Below are positions 1-8,935 of a DNA stretch of 40,213 nucleotides, in pieces. The first letter of the stretch is position 1. Each line of letters starts with the position of its first letter. The DNA comes from CAYXVU01 sp964468725 (GTDB lineage: Bacteria > Acidobacteriota > Blastocatellia > UBA7656), in assembly GCA_964468725.1 (NCBI GenBank), contig CAYXVU010000024.1, positions 1 through 40,213 on the forward strand. Reading direction: 5' to 3'. The position numbers were made by a program, and so were the translations under genes. Below the pieces are notes generated by a model. That model had not been told where the DNA came from. It ran no database searches and saw nothing but the letters and a program-made list of their open reading frames with translations.

Positions 1-4
1 AATT

Positions 5-1660
5 ATGGCTGTACGACGACGCTTGACGATGTCTCTCGGGATTCTTTTATTGATTGGGCTTACAGATGGCGCTCTGGGCGCACAGCCGCCGCAAGCGGTT
101 GGAACCAAAGCGAAACTTACGGCGGAACAGTGGCGTGCGGATTTGCGCGCCTTTGCCGATGATCTGCCTCGCAGCCATCGGAACCTCTTTCACACCATGA
201 CGCGCGAGAGGTTCGATGCGGCGGTCAAGCAACTTGATGAGAGGATTCCTGCGCTTGCCGATCACGAAATCGCTGTGGAGTTTATGCGAATCCTGGCGAT
301 GGTGGGTGACGGACATTCCGGCGTAATTCCCTTTGCCGTCTTCAAAGCGGGTGCGCTGCCTTTGCGTCTCTATCTCTACAAAGACGGCTTGTTCGTGCGG
401 CGCAGTGCGCCGGAACATGCCGCGCTGGCAGGCGCAAAGGTCATTCGCATCGGCAACGCTTCGGCGGAAGAAGCGATGAGCAAAGTGCGCGACATCGTGC
501 CGCGTGACAACGAGATGGGGGTGCGGAATATGGGGCCGATGCTGCTTTCGCTTCCCGAAGTCCTGCACGCGCTCAAGATCACCGACAGCTTGCAAGCGGT
601 GCAACTCGTCTTAGAAGTAGCAGGCGAACCAAAACGGGTTGAACTGAAACCGACAGCGAACTTTATGGAGGTCTTTCAGTCGCCGCCGACGTGGACAGAT
701 GCCCGCGCGCAGGCAAAAGCGTCTGTGCCGTTGTGGTTGAAAAATCCCGGCGACCTCTATTGGTTCGAATATCTGCCGGAACAAAAGACTGTCTATGTGC
801 AATTCAACGCGGTTAATAACAAGCCGGACGAGAGCGTAGGAATCTTTTTCAATCGGGTCTTTGCTTTCGTGGCTGCTAATCCGGTTGATAAGTTTGTTCT
901 TGATATTCGCAACAATGGCGGCGGCAACAATGGACTGATTCGGCCGCTCATCATCGGGATTATCAAATCGAAGATAGACGAACGCGGGAAATTCTTTACC
1001 ATCATCGGGCGCGAAACGTTCTCTGCCGCGCAGAACTTGGTCAATCAACTGGAGCGCTACACCAATGTGATTTTTGTGGGCGAGCCGACCGGCGGGCGAC
1101 CCAATCATTACGGCGATGCGCGCCCCTTCCCATTGCCCAATAGCGGTCTGGTGATTCGCCGCTCGACCATCTGGTGGCAGGATGTTGACCCCAGAGATTT
1201 GCGCTCATGGACGGCTCCGCAACTGGCTGCGGAGATGACTGCCGCAGAGTACCGCAGTAATCAAGACCCAGCCATGCAGGCGATTTTGCAGTATGTGCCG
1301 GGCAGCACGTTGACCGACATCATCGCAGAAGCGGTGTCGGCAACTGATATCACGGTCTTTACCAAAAAGTATCGCGCCTTCAAAACTAATCCGACAAATC
1401 AATATGCCAGCACGGAAGCGGCGGTGAACGCGCTCGGCTATACGCTGATGCAACGTAACCGGTTGGATGATGCCATCGAGGTGTTCAGGTTGAATGTTGA
1501 AGCCTACCCCAACTCCCCAAATGTTTATGACAGCCTGGCTGAAGCCTACGCCAATCGCGGCAATCGGGAAGAAGCGATAAGGAATTATGAGAAGGCGCTA
1601 CAGCTTGATCCGAACTACGCGAGCGCCATCGAAGCCTTGCGAAGGCTAAAAGGACAATAA
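5..1660 (+). CDS. Secreted S41-family peptidase with C-terminal TPR repeats
   Basis: 551 residues. The N-terminus has basic residues then a hydrophobic stretch ending in ALGAQ, a Sec signal peptide, so the product should act in the periplasm or outside. The middle is an S41 (tail-specific/tricorn-like) protease domain: a strand motif FVLDIRNNGGGNNG near residue 300, the putative nucleophile Ser340 in GRETFSAAQN, and the loop VGEPTGGRPNHYGD after it. The last 80 or so residues form at least one clear and one weaker TPR (YDSLAEAYANRGNREEAIRNYEKALQLDPNY), a protein-interaction module. No PDZ domain is evident, unlike CtpA. The start lies four bases from the window edge, so its ribosome binding site is not visible, but the signal peptide begins sensibly here. 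The substrate is unknown. This S41-plus-TPR form is common as a hypothetical hydrolase in soil bacteria. Confidence 0.85.
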   Translation: MAVRRRLTMSLGILLLIGLTDGALGAQPPQAVGTKAKLTAEQWRADLRAFADDLPRSHRNLFHTMTRERFDAAVKQLDERIPALADHEIAVEFMRILAMVGDGHSGVIPFAVFKAGALPLRLYLYKDGLFVRRSAPEHAALAGAKVIRIGNASAEEAMSKVRDIVPRDNEMGVRNMGPMLLSLPEVLHALKITDSLQAVQLVLEVAGEPKRVELKPTANFMEVFQSPPTWTDARAQAKASVPLWLKNPGDLYWFEYLPEQKTVYVQFNAVNNKPDESVGIFFNRVFAFVAANPVDKFVLDIRNNGGGNNGLIRPLIIGIIKSKIDERGKFFTIIGRETFSAAQNLVNQLERYTNVIFVGEPTGGRPNHYGDARPFPLPNSGLVIRRSTIWWQDVDPRDLRSWTAPQLAAEMTAAEYRSNQDPAMQAILQYVPGSTLTDIIAEAVSATDITVFTKKYRAFKTNPTNQYASTEAAVNALGYTLMQRNRLDDAIEVFRLNVEAYPNSPNVYDSLAEAYANRGNREEAIRNYEKALQLDPNYASAIEALRRLKGQ

Positions 1661-1887
1661 CCCATCTTTTCGCGCGGCTCCCATTTAGAGGAGTTGGTTG
1701 ATATGCCACAGGAGCACTCGTTAGCGGGTGGGTTGTGTAGGGCGCGCACTCCAATGCGATAGGCTACGGATTTACACCACCTCTCATTACGATTTCCATC
1801 CGGGATCGGAGATCGTGATAAACTGCGAGACTGCGTTGCTCAAAGGATGCGGGCAAATTCGTTTGTGGATATTCAGAGGTCAATAGT

Positions 1888-2232
1888 ATGAGCAGAGCCG
1901 CTTTGGTAATCTATGCCGTTGCCTTGCTCTCGGTAGTCGTCGGTTGCCAAGATAGAGCGACAAAACCAGTTGCGTCTTCCACCAGTACCCAAGAGAAACC
2001 GGCGACAACTGAAGCTAACCCGCGCCGTCAGCCTGCCGATTGCGTCAATCTGAACACGGCAACCGCAGAAGCCTTGATGGCGCTGCCGGAGATCGGCGAA
2101 GTGATGGCGCAAAAGATTATCGAATACCGCCAGCAAAACGGCGGATTTCGCCGCCCGCAAGAGATCATCATCCTAGATGGCTTCAGCGAAAAGAAGTATC
2201 GCGCCCTTGCTCATCTTCTCTGTGTCGAATGA
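1888..2232 (+). CDS. ComEA-like helix-hairpin-helix lipoprotein
   Basis: 114 residues. The N-terminal hydrophobic segment ends in SVVVGC, a lipobox with Cys20 as the likely lipidation site. A Thr/Ser/Pro-rich linker of about 30 residues leads to a helix-hairpin-helix domain (VNLNTATAEALMALPEIGEVMAQKIIEYRQQNGGF), the non-specific DNA-binding unit of the competence protein ComEA. ComEA-type proteins bind incoming DNA at the cell surface or in the periplasm; here anchoring would be by lipid rather than a transmembrane helix. Two further cysteines (DCVNLN and LLCVE) bracket the domain and could form a disulfide. AGAGG at 1875-1879 precedes the ATG by eight bases. No other competence gene is adjacent, though a PilT ATPase lies at 22-24 kb. 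A role in DNA uptake is inferred from the fold only. Confidence 0.8.
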   Translation: MSRAALVIYAVALLSVVVGCQDRATKPVASSTSTQEKPATTEANPRRQPADCVNLNTATAEALMALPEIGEVMAQKIIEYRQQNGGFRRPQEIIILDGFSEKKYRALAHLLCVE

Positions 2233-2255
2233 GGCGCGCTGCCAACCCAATCGCG

Positions 2256-3470
2256 TCAGGCTTTATCTGTTCCATCTGGCGCAGCACGCCGCCTAAGCAT
2301 CGCCATCAACACGACTTGCACGGCGAGCATGACAGCATTTCCTGCCAATGCGACGAGCAATCCGGCGCGCAGACTGGCAAACTCGTCTGAGATGCGCCCG
2401 ACCAGCCCCGGCAGCACAGCGCCTCCGAGTCCGGCAATCGTAAAGACCACACTTCCGGCTTTCGCCGTCGCTGTACCGAATTGTTGGGACAGTATCGCCA
2501 CCAGGTTGGGGTAGATGGCAGCGAAACCGAGCCCGCAAAAGAAGACTGCCGTCAGCAAAATGACAATCGAGTTTGTCCACAACAGCAACCCAATGCTGGG
2601 AAGCGCCAGCAGCAGACCGGCAAGCAATAACTTTTCGGCGGTGAGAACCCGCAGGAAGAGCGGCGCCAATCGGCGTCCGGCAAGAATCGCCCCTAAGAAG
2701 AAGGTCGGCGCGACCGTCCACCAGGCATCGGCACTCGCGTCCATTCGCTGAGCGTAGGTCGCAACCCATACGGCAATCGCGCTCTCTGTGCCGACATAAC
2801 AGAAGGCTAACAGACTGAGCAAACCGAGAAAGGGGTTGCGCCAAACGGAGTTTGGCTTATCGGTTGATGACGGGCTGACCGGCGAAGCGATGCCGATTCG
2901 CGCACAGCGCAGCAACCACAGGGCGATGCCGATCAGCAACATCCCAAGCATGACCAGTGGCCGGGCTGTGCCGTAGTTGCGCGCCGTCCAGCCAACCGTC
3001 AACGCGCTCAGCGCCGCCCCCAATCCCCAAGCAAAGTTCAAGACATTGAGGCGGGCGGCACGATTGATCGGGTACAACTCGGCGATCAAAAAATTGGTCG
3101 TCGGAATTGTCAGGCCTAACCCGATGCCGTAGAGCAGTACCATCGCAGCAACAAACGGCCAGACGCTCAACCCGAAACCGGAGGCGCCGACCGCCATGGC
3201 CAGTGCGCCGAAGATCAACGTGCGCAACATGCCGAAGCGCGCACTGAGCGGACTCGATAAAGCCGTGCCGGTCATCGAGCCGACGAATTGCATGACGGAA
3301 AGATAACCCAGCTCGGTGTCGCTCAACTTCCAGCGTGCGGCAAGCAAGGGCAGAATCGGCCCCAACATGGTTGCCGTAATGCCGACCAACACAAAACCGA
3401 TGTGAGTAGCGGCAACGATGTGCCGCAGATGCGAGGCTGAGAGGGGAGATTCAGTTTGCGGCGCGTGCAT
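2256..3470 (-). CDS. Major facilitator superfamily transporter
   Basis: 404 residues with about 12 hydrophobic segments, the usual MFS length and topology, so an inner-membrane secondary transporter. The first helix carries GITATMLGPILPLLAARW, and the loop between helices 2 and 3 has SARFGMLRTLIFGA, resembling the conserved MFS loop. The second half begins around residue 210 after a hydrophilic central loop (SPVSPSSTDKPNSVWRNP). It is convergent with the ComEA-like gene, only 23 bases apart, with no obvious hairpin terminator between them. The substrate cannot be told from sequence. Sugar-type (FucP-like) and drug-efflux members look alike at this level. Confidence 0.85.
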   Translation of the reverse strand: MHAPQTESPLSASHLRHIVAATHIGFVLVGITATMLGPILPLLAARWKLSDTELGYLSVMQFVGSMTGTALSSPLSARFGMLRTLIFGALAMAVGASGFGLSVWPFVAAMVLLYGIGLGLTIPTTNFLIAELYPINRAARLNVLNFAWGLGAALSALTVGWTARNYGTARPLVMLGMLLIGIALWLLRCARIGIASPVSPSSTDKPNSVWRNPFLGLLSLLAFCYVGTESAIAVWVATYAQRMDASADAWWTVAPTFFLGAILAGRRLAPLFLRVLTAEKLLLAGLLLALPSIGLLLWTNSIVILLTAVFFCGLGFAAIYPNLVAILSQQFGTATAKAGSVVFTIAGLGGAVLPGLVGRISDEFASLRAGLLVALAGNAVMLAVQVVLMAMLRRRAAPDGTDKA

Positions 3471-4045
3471 GAGCAGATGGCAGAGAGTGCATAAAAGATT
3501 GAAGAGAACAGAACGCCGGTTCGACCATCAAAGGGGTCGCAACCCAAGCAGTCGGCGCTTTCGTCAGCCGGTTGCGAATCGCCTGCAAAGGGGCGTCGTA
3601 CCCGTTGCAGCACTCTCACAGCGAAGCCCTGCGATCCTGTATGAGCAAATAGTCCGTGTCACGCCCTTGCAATAAGGCGGCAGTTTCGCACATCGAGTAG
3701 AGCCAAAGCAAGCCGGTAGGATTTTTTGCTGCTTGCCTCGTAGAGCGTGTTTTGAAGAGTCCCGTAGGGACGATCTGTCTCTAGCCAAACTGCATCATCA
3801 CGCGCCCGAGCGGAGCTCGCCATCGTGGGCTCGGTTTGGCGATAGATAGGTCGCTCCTAACCGAACTGATTTTCAAAACACGCTCTAAAAAATTTGAAGG
3901 CTCCAGCCAATCAACGTTTAGTTGCTGAGTTCCCCTGCCTTTTCAAGTCAGCTTTTTGGAAGAGTTTGGCGACTTTGCAACAGCCCTGCGCTCGCCTCTT
4001 CGCTCGGCGTTGACGCAGCGGTGCAGGCCGCATCGTTTCTGTCGG
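3471..4045. other. Gene-free stretch holding a palindromic element
   Basis: About 575 bases between the MFS start and the yraN stop. Short open frames here lack ribosome binding sites and recognisable protein features. The right half contains the inverted-repeat element at 3741-3887. I see no tRNA cloverleaf or convincing promoter in the rest. Confidence 0.6.
3741..3887. mobile_element. MITE-like element with 16-bp perfect terminal inverted repeats
   Basis: The left end TAGAGCGTGTTTTGAA (3741-3756) is repeated exactly in inverse orientation at 3872-3887. Each end starts with TA, which could be a TA target-site duplication, as for Tc1/mariner and IS630-type elements. Inside are a small hairpin GTCCC-GTA-GGGAC (3759-3771) and a nested pair GCCAAAC/GTTTGGC (3784-3790, 3834-3840), so the 147 bp could fold into a long branched hairpin. 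It has no coding capacity. This is what a non-autonomous miniature element looks like; a large structured intergenic repeat is the alternative. No second copy was seen in the window. Confidence 0.6.
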
Positions 4046-4522
4046 TCAATCCCGACGAAAATATCTGGCGTTGCGAAAAATGCGGTCGTCGAAGTAGTTG
4101 CGCAGTAGCTCGATTTTATAACGGCGGGCTTGCGGCACGACGGTGACGACATCGTACCGATACGGCTCTGGTGACACGCCCATGAGCTTGCGATACCGGC
4201 GAGCGGCGCGGGCGATTTGCCGCTGCTTTCGCAAATCTACGGCGCGCTCCGGCGCAATGAAGGCATCAGAGGTTCGCGTCTTGACTTCGATAAATACCAA
4301 CTGCCCCGCATCGTAGGCGATCAAATCAATTTCGGCATTCACCTTCTGCCCGCGCAGCCCGCGCCCGACCGGCACAAGGAAATTGGTCGCCACGATGCGA
4401 TAGCCTTCATACTCTTTCAAGTATTCGATAGCCACCTGCTCGCCGCGTGCGCCGAGTTGGAGATGAGAGGCTGCCGGTTTTGCCCTGCGGTTCAGGAAAA
4501 TTTTTTTCAACCATAACGCCAT
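4046..4522 (-). CDS. yraN: YraN/UPF0102-family endonuclease-like protein
   Basis: 158 residues from the chosen start. The conserved core is present: GARGEQVAIEYL near the N-terminus, then NAEIDLIAYDAGQLVFIEVKTRT. This contains the Asp and Glu-x-Lys arrangement of the restriction-endonuclease-like fold, followed by a basic helix (DLRKQRQIARAARRYRKL) typical of the family. UPF0102 proteins are widespread and their cellular role is not settled; DNA repair or recombination is usually suggested. The reading frame extends upstream to 4636, but the ATG at 4520-4522 has an excellent AAGGAGGAG eight bases before it and gives the normal family length of about 120-160 residues. It is divergent from the GGDEF-EAL gene. 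Confidence 0.88.
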   Translation of the reverse strand: MALWLKKIFLNRRAKPAASHLQLGARGEQVAIEYLKEYEGYRIVATNFLVPVGRGLRGQKVNAEIDLIAYDAGQLVFIEVKTRTSDAFIAPERAVDLRKQRQIARAARRYRKLMGVSPEPYRYDVVTVVPQARRYKIELLRNYFDDRIFRNARYFRRD

Positions 4523-4779
4523 CTTTATATCTCCTCCTTGCCCGAATCTTTCACCAAGTCGGGGCACACAATCGTCTGCAATGCGTTCTGCACAGTCCTG
4601 TACCCGATGTATAGAATCAAAACACAACTCTTCCATTTGCGGAAACCTGTGCTAGACTGACCTGCATCTCCGGCTAGCTCCCACAGCGTAATCTTTATCG
4701 TAGTCGTCACCCGACCATGCGGCTGTTACTCTATTGAGCGACATTCCTGTTTGACGCGCTACAGATATAACCAGCAAAG

Positions 4780-7197
4780 ATGCAGACGTTGAAAAAGCTC
4801 TCACCCGCTGATGAAACAGCTCGGCTTGAACAGGTGCGCACGCTGAGTCAGTTTTGTCCTCTCCTGCAAGCTTACCTTGATGACATCACCCGACTCGCGG
4901 CGCAAATCTGTTTAACGAGCGGTGCCCTCCTTAGCTTCGTCGAAGCTGAAACTGTGCACTACCAATCGAAATATAATGTCTCGGCTACACAATGTGAACG
5001 CCGCCTTTCATACTGCACGTGGGCGATGCAAAGTCCAGACATCTTCATCGTGCAGGATGCCGAAGGTCAGAGTTTTCAAAGCTCATCAGCACTGGACAGC
5101 CAATGCGCTTTTGCTTTCTATGCGGGCACGCCGCTGCGAACGACGAACGGGTACGCCCTCGGCGCATTAGCGGTGGTAGGCAACAGCTCGCGCAAGCTCA
5201 GTCCCGTGCAGATCGCCACGCTGCAAAAGCTAGCCCACAGTGTCGTCGCGGAGCTTGAATTGCGGCATAAGGCGGTGGAGCTCGACGCAGCGAAGGCGGA
5301 AGCGCTGCGCTCGAAAGTTGAACTCGATGCGGCGAAAGCGGAAACGCTGCGCTCGAAAGAAGCCTTGCAGATCACCTATACCATTTTAGATCACACCGAA
5401 AGTCGCAATGCCGAGTTGGTCGCCCTAAACAAGCAGTTGCAAGCGCAGGCGCGTGAATCCGAGCATCTCATTCAGAAGCTGTCGGAAAACGCACAACGCT
5501 ACTCGCTCGTCGTGCAGAGCGCCAGCGACGGGTTATGGGATTGGGATTTGCTCACCAACAAAATGCACTTCTGCCCGCGCTGGAAAGCTTTACTCGGATA
5601 CGCAGAGAACGAACTCAGCGATTCACCCGACGAATGGTTCAATCGCATCCACCCGGAAGACTTCGAACAAGTCCATTCTGACATTGCCGCGCATCTGTTG
5701 GGACTGACGCCGCAGTATCAAACCGAGCATCGCTTGCGCGACAAACATGGGCGCTATCATTGGGTCTTCAGTCGCGGGTTGGCTTTGTGGGACGAGTCGA
5801 AACGCCCCCATCGGCTGGCCGGTTCGCTGACCAACATCACCGATCAAAAAGAGACCGAACAGCAATTGGTACACAGCGCATTTCATGACCCGCTGACTGG
5901 ACTGCCCAACCGCTTGCTCTTTATGGAGAAGTTGGAAAGGGCTGGGGATCGCGCGCGGACGCGCACCGATTACCTATTTGCGGTGCTCTTTCTCGACCTT
6001 GACCGTTTCAAAGTGGTCAATGACAGCCTCGGCCATCATGTTGGCGATGAGTTGTTGATCGCCCTGACGCGCCGCTTGGAAACCTCTACACGTCCCGGCG
6101 ACATCGTGGCGCGGCTGGGAGGCGATGAATTCGCGGTCATCCTCGATCACATCAAACATCCCGATGATGCTTCATTGGCAGCGGAGCGCATTCAGCAGGC
6201 TCTGGAAGCGCCGTTTACGATCCATCAAAACGAAATCTTTATCTCTGCCAGCATCGGCATCGCCTTGAATCTGAATCATCCCGCCTCGCCAGAAGAGTTG
6301 CTGCGCAACGCCGATACCGCTATGTACCGAGCCAAGGGCGGGGGTCGCGGGCGCTTCGAATTTTTCAGCAAAGGCATGCACGCCGACGCCATCGAAATCT
6401 TGCATATTGAAACCGATCTGCGACACGCGCTCGAACGCCAGGAATTCGAAGTCCATTATCAACCCATCATTTCGCTACACAACTGGCGCATTTCCGGATT
6501 CGAAGCGCTGTTGCGCTGGCAGCATCCACAGGATGGTCAGGTGCCGCCGCTCAACTTCATTCGGATTGCTGAAGAGACCGGCATCATCACCTCCATCGGC
6601 GAGTGGGTGTTGCACGAAGCGTGTCAGCAACTCCGCATTTGGCAAGACCTCTTTCCCGCCAACCCGCCCCTCACCATCAGCGTGAATCTATCCGGCAAGC
6701 AGTTCGCGCAAGCCGATTTGATCCAAACCGTCAAACGAATTTTGAACGAGACGGGCGTCGAACCGGGCAGCTTGAAAATCGAAATTACCGAAAGCGCGAT
6801 CATCGAAAACGTTGATGCGGCGGCAGCCATCTTAAAACAACTTAAATTGCTCGGCATTCGCGTATCGCTTGATGATTTCGGAACCGGCTATTCCTCGCTC
6901 AGCTACCTGCACCGCTTTCCCATTGACACCTTGAAGATTGATCGCTCATTCGTTACCCGCATGAGCCTGCCGAAGAATACCGAAATCATTCGCACCATTG
7001 TCACGCTTGCGCAAAACCTCGGCATGGATGTGATCGCCGAAGGCGTTGAAACCGGCGAGCAGATCATTCAACTGAGCGGCATGAATTGCGAATACGTGCA
7101 AGGTTATTTGGTCTCCAAACCCGTCACTGCACAGGAAGTCGAACAACTCATCCGCGAAACCTGGAATCGCACAGATAAGAGCTTTGATGTCGCCTGA
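4780..7197 (+). CDS. GAF-PAS-GGDEF-EAL cyclic-di-GMP turnover protein
   Basis: 805 residues, no transmembrane helix, so probably cytoplasmic. An N-terminal GAF sensor spans about residues 20-165. A coiled-coil linker about 165-240 holds two 14-residue tandem repeats. A PAS (PAS_3 type) domain follows, about 243-355, then a diguanylate cyclase domain about 365-530 with intact GGDEF at 447-451 and an RPGD inhibitory site exactly five residues upstream. The EAL phosphodiesterase domain runs about 540-795, with EALLRW at 575, SVNLSGKQF, KIEITESA, DDFGTGYSS, KIDRSFV, AEGVET and QGYLVSKP all present. Both catalytic sets look complete, so it could make and degrade c-di-GMP, with the net direction set by GAF/PAS input. 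It likely controls biofilm or motility. The ligand is unknown. No strong ribosome binding site precedes the ATG. Confidence 0.93.
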   Translation: MQTLKKLSPADETARLEQVRTLSQFCPLLQAYLDDITRLAAQICLTSGALLSFVEAETVHYQSKYNVSATQCERRLSYCTWAMQSPDIFIVQDAEGQSFQSSSALDSQCAFAFYAGTPLRTTNGYALGALAVVGNSSRKLSPVQIATLQKLAHSVVAELELRHKAVELDAAKAEALRSKVELDAAKAETLRSKEALQITYTILDHTESRNAELVALNKQLQAQARESEHLIQKLSENAQRYSLVVQSASDGLWDWDLLTNKMHFCPRWKALLGYAENELSDSPDEWFNRIHPEDFEQVHSDIAAHLLGLTPQYQTEHRLRDKHGRYHWVFSRGLALWDESKRPHRLAGSLTNITDQKETEQQLVHSAFHDPLTGLPNRLLFMEKLERAGDRARTRTDYLFAVLFLDLDRFKVVNDSLGHHVGDELLIALTRRLETSTRPGDIVARLGGDEFAVILDHIKHPDDASLAAERIQQALEAPFTIHQNEIFISASIGIALNLNHPASPEELLRNADTAMYRAKGGGRGRFEFFSKGMHADAIEILHIETDLRHALERQEFEVHYQPIISLHNWRISGFEALLRWQHPQDGQVPPLNFIRIAEETGIITSIGEWVLHEACQQLRIWQDLFPANPPLTISVNLSGKQFAQADLIQTVKRILNETGVEPGSLKIEITESAIIENVDAAAAILKQLKLLGIRVSLDDFGTGYSSLSYLHRFPIDTLKIDRSFVTRMSLPKNTEIIRTIVTLAQNLGMDVIAEGVETGEQIIQLSGMNCEYVQGYLVSKPVTAQEVEQLIRETWNRTDKSFDVA
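5278..5361 (+). repeat. 42-bp in-frame tandem duplication in a coiled-coil linker
   Basis: Units at 5278-5319 and 5320-5361 encode ELDAAKAEALRSKV and ELDAAKAETLRSKE. Each unit is 14 residues, two heptads, so the duplication keeps the coiled-coil register between the GAF and PAS domains. The units differ at several silent positions, so it is not a very recent event. Confidence 0.8.
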
Positions 7198-7260
7198 GGC
7201 CCTTGCCGCCCGACTGTTCTTCATCCGAACGAGTTGAGCAGCAACCGCTAGGCTCAGCTA

Positions 7261-7290
7261 ATCGGTGACGATCCATCGCATCTGCATTCA
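7261..7290 (+). repeat. Degenerate copy of a dispersed intergenic repeat
   Basis: The stretch GTGACGATCCATCGCATC closely matches GTGACGATCCGTTGCATC at about 40167-40184. It is bracketed by GCTAAT (about 7256-7261) and ATTAGC (about 7290-7295), a short inverted pair. It lies between the GGDEF-EAL gene and der. Confidence 0.45.
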
Positions 7291-7337
7291 TTAGCGGGCT
7301 ATCTGTTTCGGGTCAACCGGGCAAGAGAGGAACCGGA

Positions 7338-8828
7338 ATGGCTAGGTGTCGCAACCTGCCCACCGCTTTTACCATCGCTTCGCTTGTAAAAGCGCAAGTC
7401 GGCAAGCTACAGTCAAGCCTCATGATGTCGAAAGCCGATGCAACAAAACCGGTGCTGCCAACTGCTTCGCTTCCTGAGATGGAGCCGAACCTCCCGACCG
7501 TGGTCATTCTCGGTCGCCCGAACGTCGGCAAGTCTACCCTGTTCAACCGACTCACTGGCACGCGGCGCGCCATCGTTGGCAATGAGCCGGGCATCACACG
7601 CGACCGCATCTACGGGCAAGTCGAGTGGTGCAGCAGACAATTTCGTCTTGTCGACACAGGCGGCATCATTCCCGATGACAAAGAGTTGATTCCGGCCAAT
7701 ATCCTTGCGCAAGCGCGTACCGCGCTCGATGAAGCCGCCCTCATCCTGCTCGTTGTGGATGCCCGCGCCGGTATCACCCCGCTTGATGAAGAGTTGGCCG
7801 AACTTGCGCGTTCGACGCACAAAACCGTTTTCGTCGCCGCCAACAAAGTTGATCATGTCAAAATCGAAGCGGACGCGATGGAATTCGAGCGATGGGGATT
7901 TGCCGAAGTCTTTCCCGTCTCCTCCGAGCATGGACACGGAATCGGCGAATTGCTCGACGCGGCGTTAGAGACTCTGCCCGCGCCCGCCGTTAGCCAAGCC
8001 GCTCATCAAGAGATCAATTTGAGCATCGTGGGTCGCCCGAATGTCGGCAAATCATCGCTCGTCAATTGCCTGACCGGCGCAGAGCGCGTCATCGTTTCGC
8101 CCATTCCCGGCACGACACGTGATGCAGTTGATACCGAAATGGAATACGACGGCACGCGGTTTCGCTTGATTGACACAGCCGGGATTCGTCGCAAAGGTAA
8201 AACCGAGTTGATGGCCGAAAAGCTGTCGGTCGTCATGGCGCGACGCCATTTGGAGCGTTCAGAGGTCGCCATTCTGCTCATTGATGCGATAGAAGGGCCG
8301 ACGGCGCTCGATGCCACTATCGCCGGTTATGCGCATGAAGCGGGCGCGAGTCTGATTATTGCGGTCAATAAATGGGACGCTGTAGAGAAAGACACCTACA
8401 CCACTCTGCAATATGAAAAGCGCATCCGCGAGATGATGAAGTTTGCCGATTATGCGCCGATCATCTTCATTTCGGCCAAATCCGGTCAACGGGTGACGAA
8501 GTTGTTTGAGCTGGCGCGCCGCGCCTACGAGGCTCGCACCCTCCGCATCCCAACTTCCGAACTCAATCGCTTTTTTGAAAAGAACCTCGAACAGCCGCGC
8601 GCTTCGACGCCTTCGCGCCATCCCCTGCGCGTCCTCTACCTCACGCAAGCGGCGAGCAGTCCGCCGACCTTTGTCGTCTTCACCTCTTCGCGCACCCCCC
8701 GCGCCAAACTCCACTTCTCCTATGAGCGCTACTTGGAGAATCGCCTGCGCGAAGCCTTCACCTTTTTCGCTACGCCGATCCGCATCAAACAGCGGCGCAA
8801 ACCGTCGGCACGAAAAGCGAACCAGTAG
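7338..8828 (+). CDS. der: Ribosome-assembly GTPase Der (EngA)
   Basis: 496 residues with two tandem GTPase domains, the hallmark of Der, which acts in 50S subunit maturation in the cytoplasm. Domain 1 has the P-loop GRPNVGKST, switch DTGG and NKVD. Domain 2 repeats GRPNVGKSS, DTAGIRRKGK and NKWD. A KH-like domain follows, with a lysine/arginine-rich tail ending RRKPSARKANQ. The chosen ATG has AGAGGAA seven bases upstream, but it gives an unusual 50-residue leader before the first P-loop strand. ATGs near 7423 and 7480 would give a more typical N-terminus without a good ribosome binding site, so the start is uncertain. The gene appears monocistronic. Confidence 0.95.
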   Translation: MARCRNLPTAFTIASLVKAQVGKLQSSLMMSKADATKPVLPTASLPEMEPNLPTVVILGRPNVGKSTLFNRLTGTRRAIVGNEPGITRDRIYGQVEWCSRQFRLVDTGGIIPDDKELIPANILAQARTALDEAALILLVVDARAGITPLDEELAELARSTHKTVFVAANKVDHVKIEADAMEFERWGFAEVFPVSSEHGHGIGELLDAALETLPAPAVSQAAHQEINLSIVGRPNVGKSSLVNCLTGAERVIVSPIPGTTRDAVDTEMEYDGTRFRLIDTAGIRRKGKTELMAEKLSVVMARRHLERSEVAILLIDAIEGPTALDATIAGYAHEAGASLIIAVNKWDAVEKDTYTTLQYEKRIREMMKFADYAPIIFISAKSGQRVTKLFELARRAYEARTLRIPTSELNRFFEKNLEQPRASTPSRHPLRVLYLTQAASSPPTFVVFTSSRTPRAKLHFSYERYLENRLREAFTFFATPIRIKQRRKPSARKANQ

Positions 8829-8935
8829 AGCCGAGGGCGGTTGGTGGTTGAGAAGAAGAAGGCTTCCACGAATCGCTTCGAATCATCACCGATGCCGGGT
8901 CGGGATGAGAGGTGATGGGTGCGACTCGCCATCGG

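Noticed and set aside
1703..1762. 19-codon frame preceded by GAGGAG, between the S41 and ComEA-like genes
   Set aside because: The ribosome binding site is good, but the peptide (starting MPQEHSLAGG) has no leader-peptide feature such as a run of one amino acid, and no attenuator follows. It could be chance.
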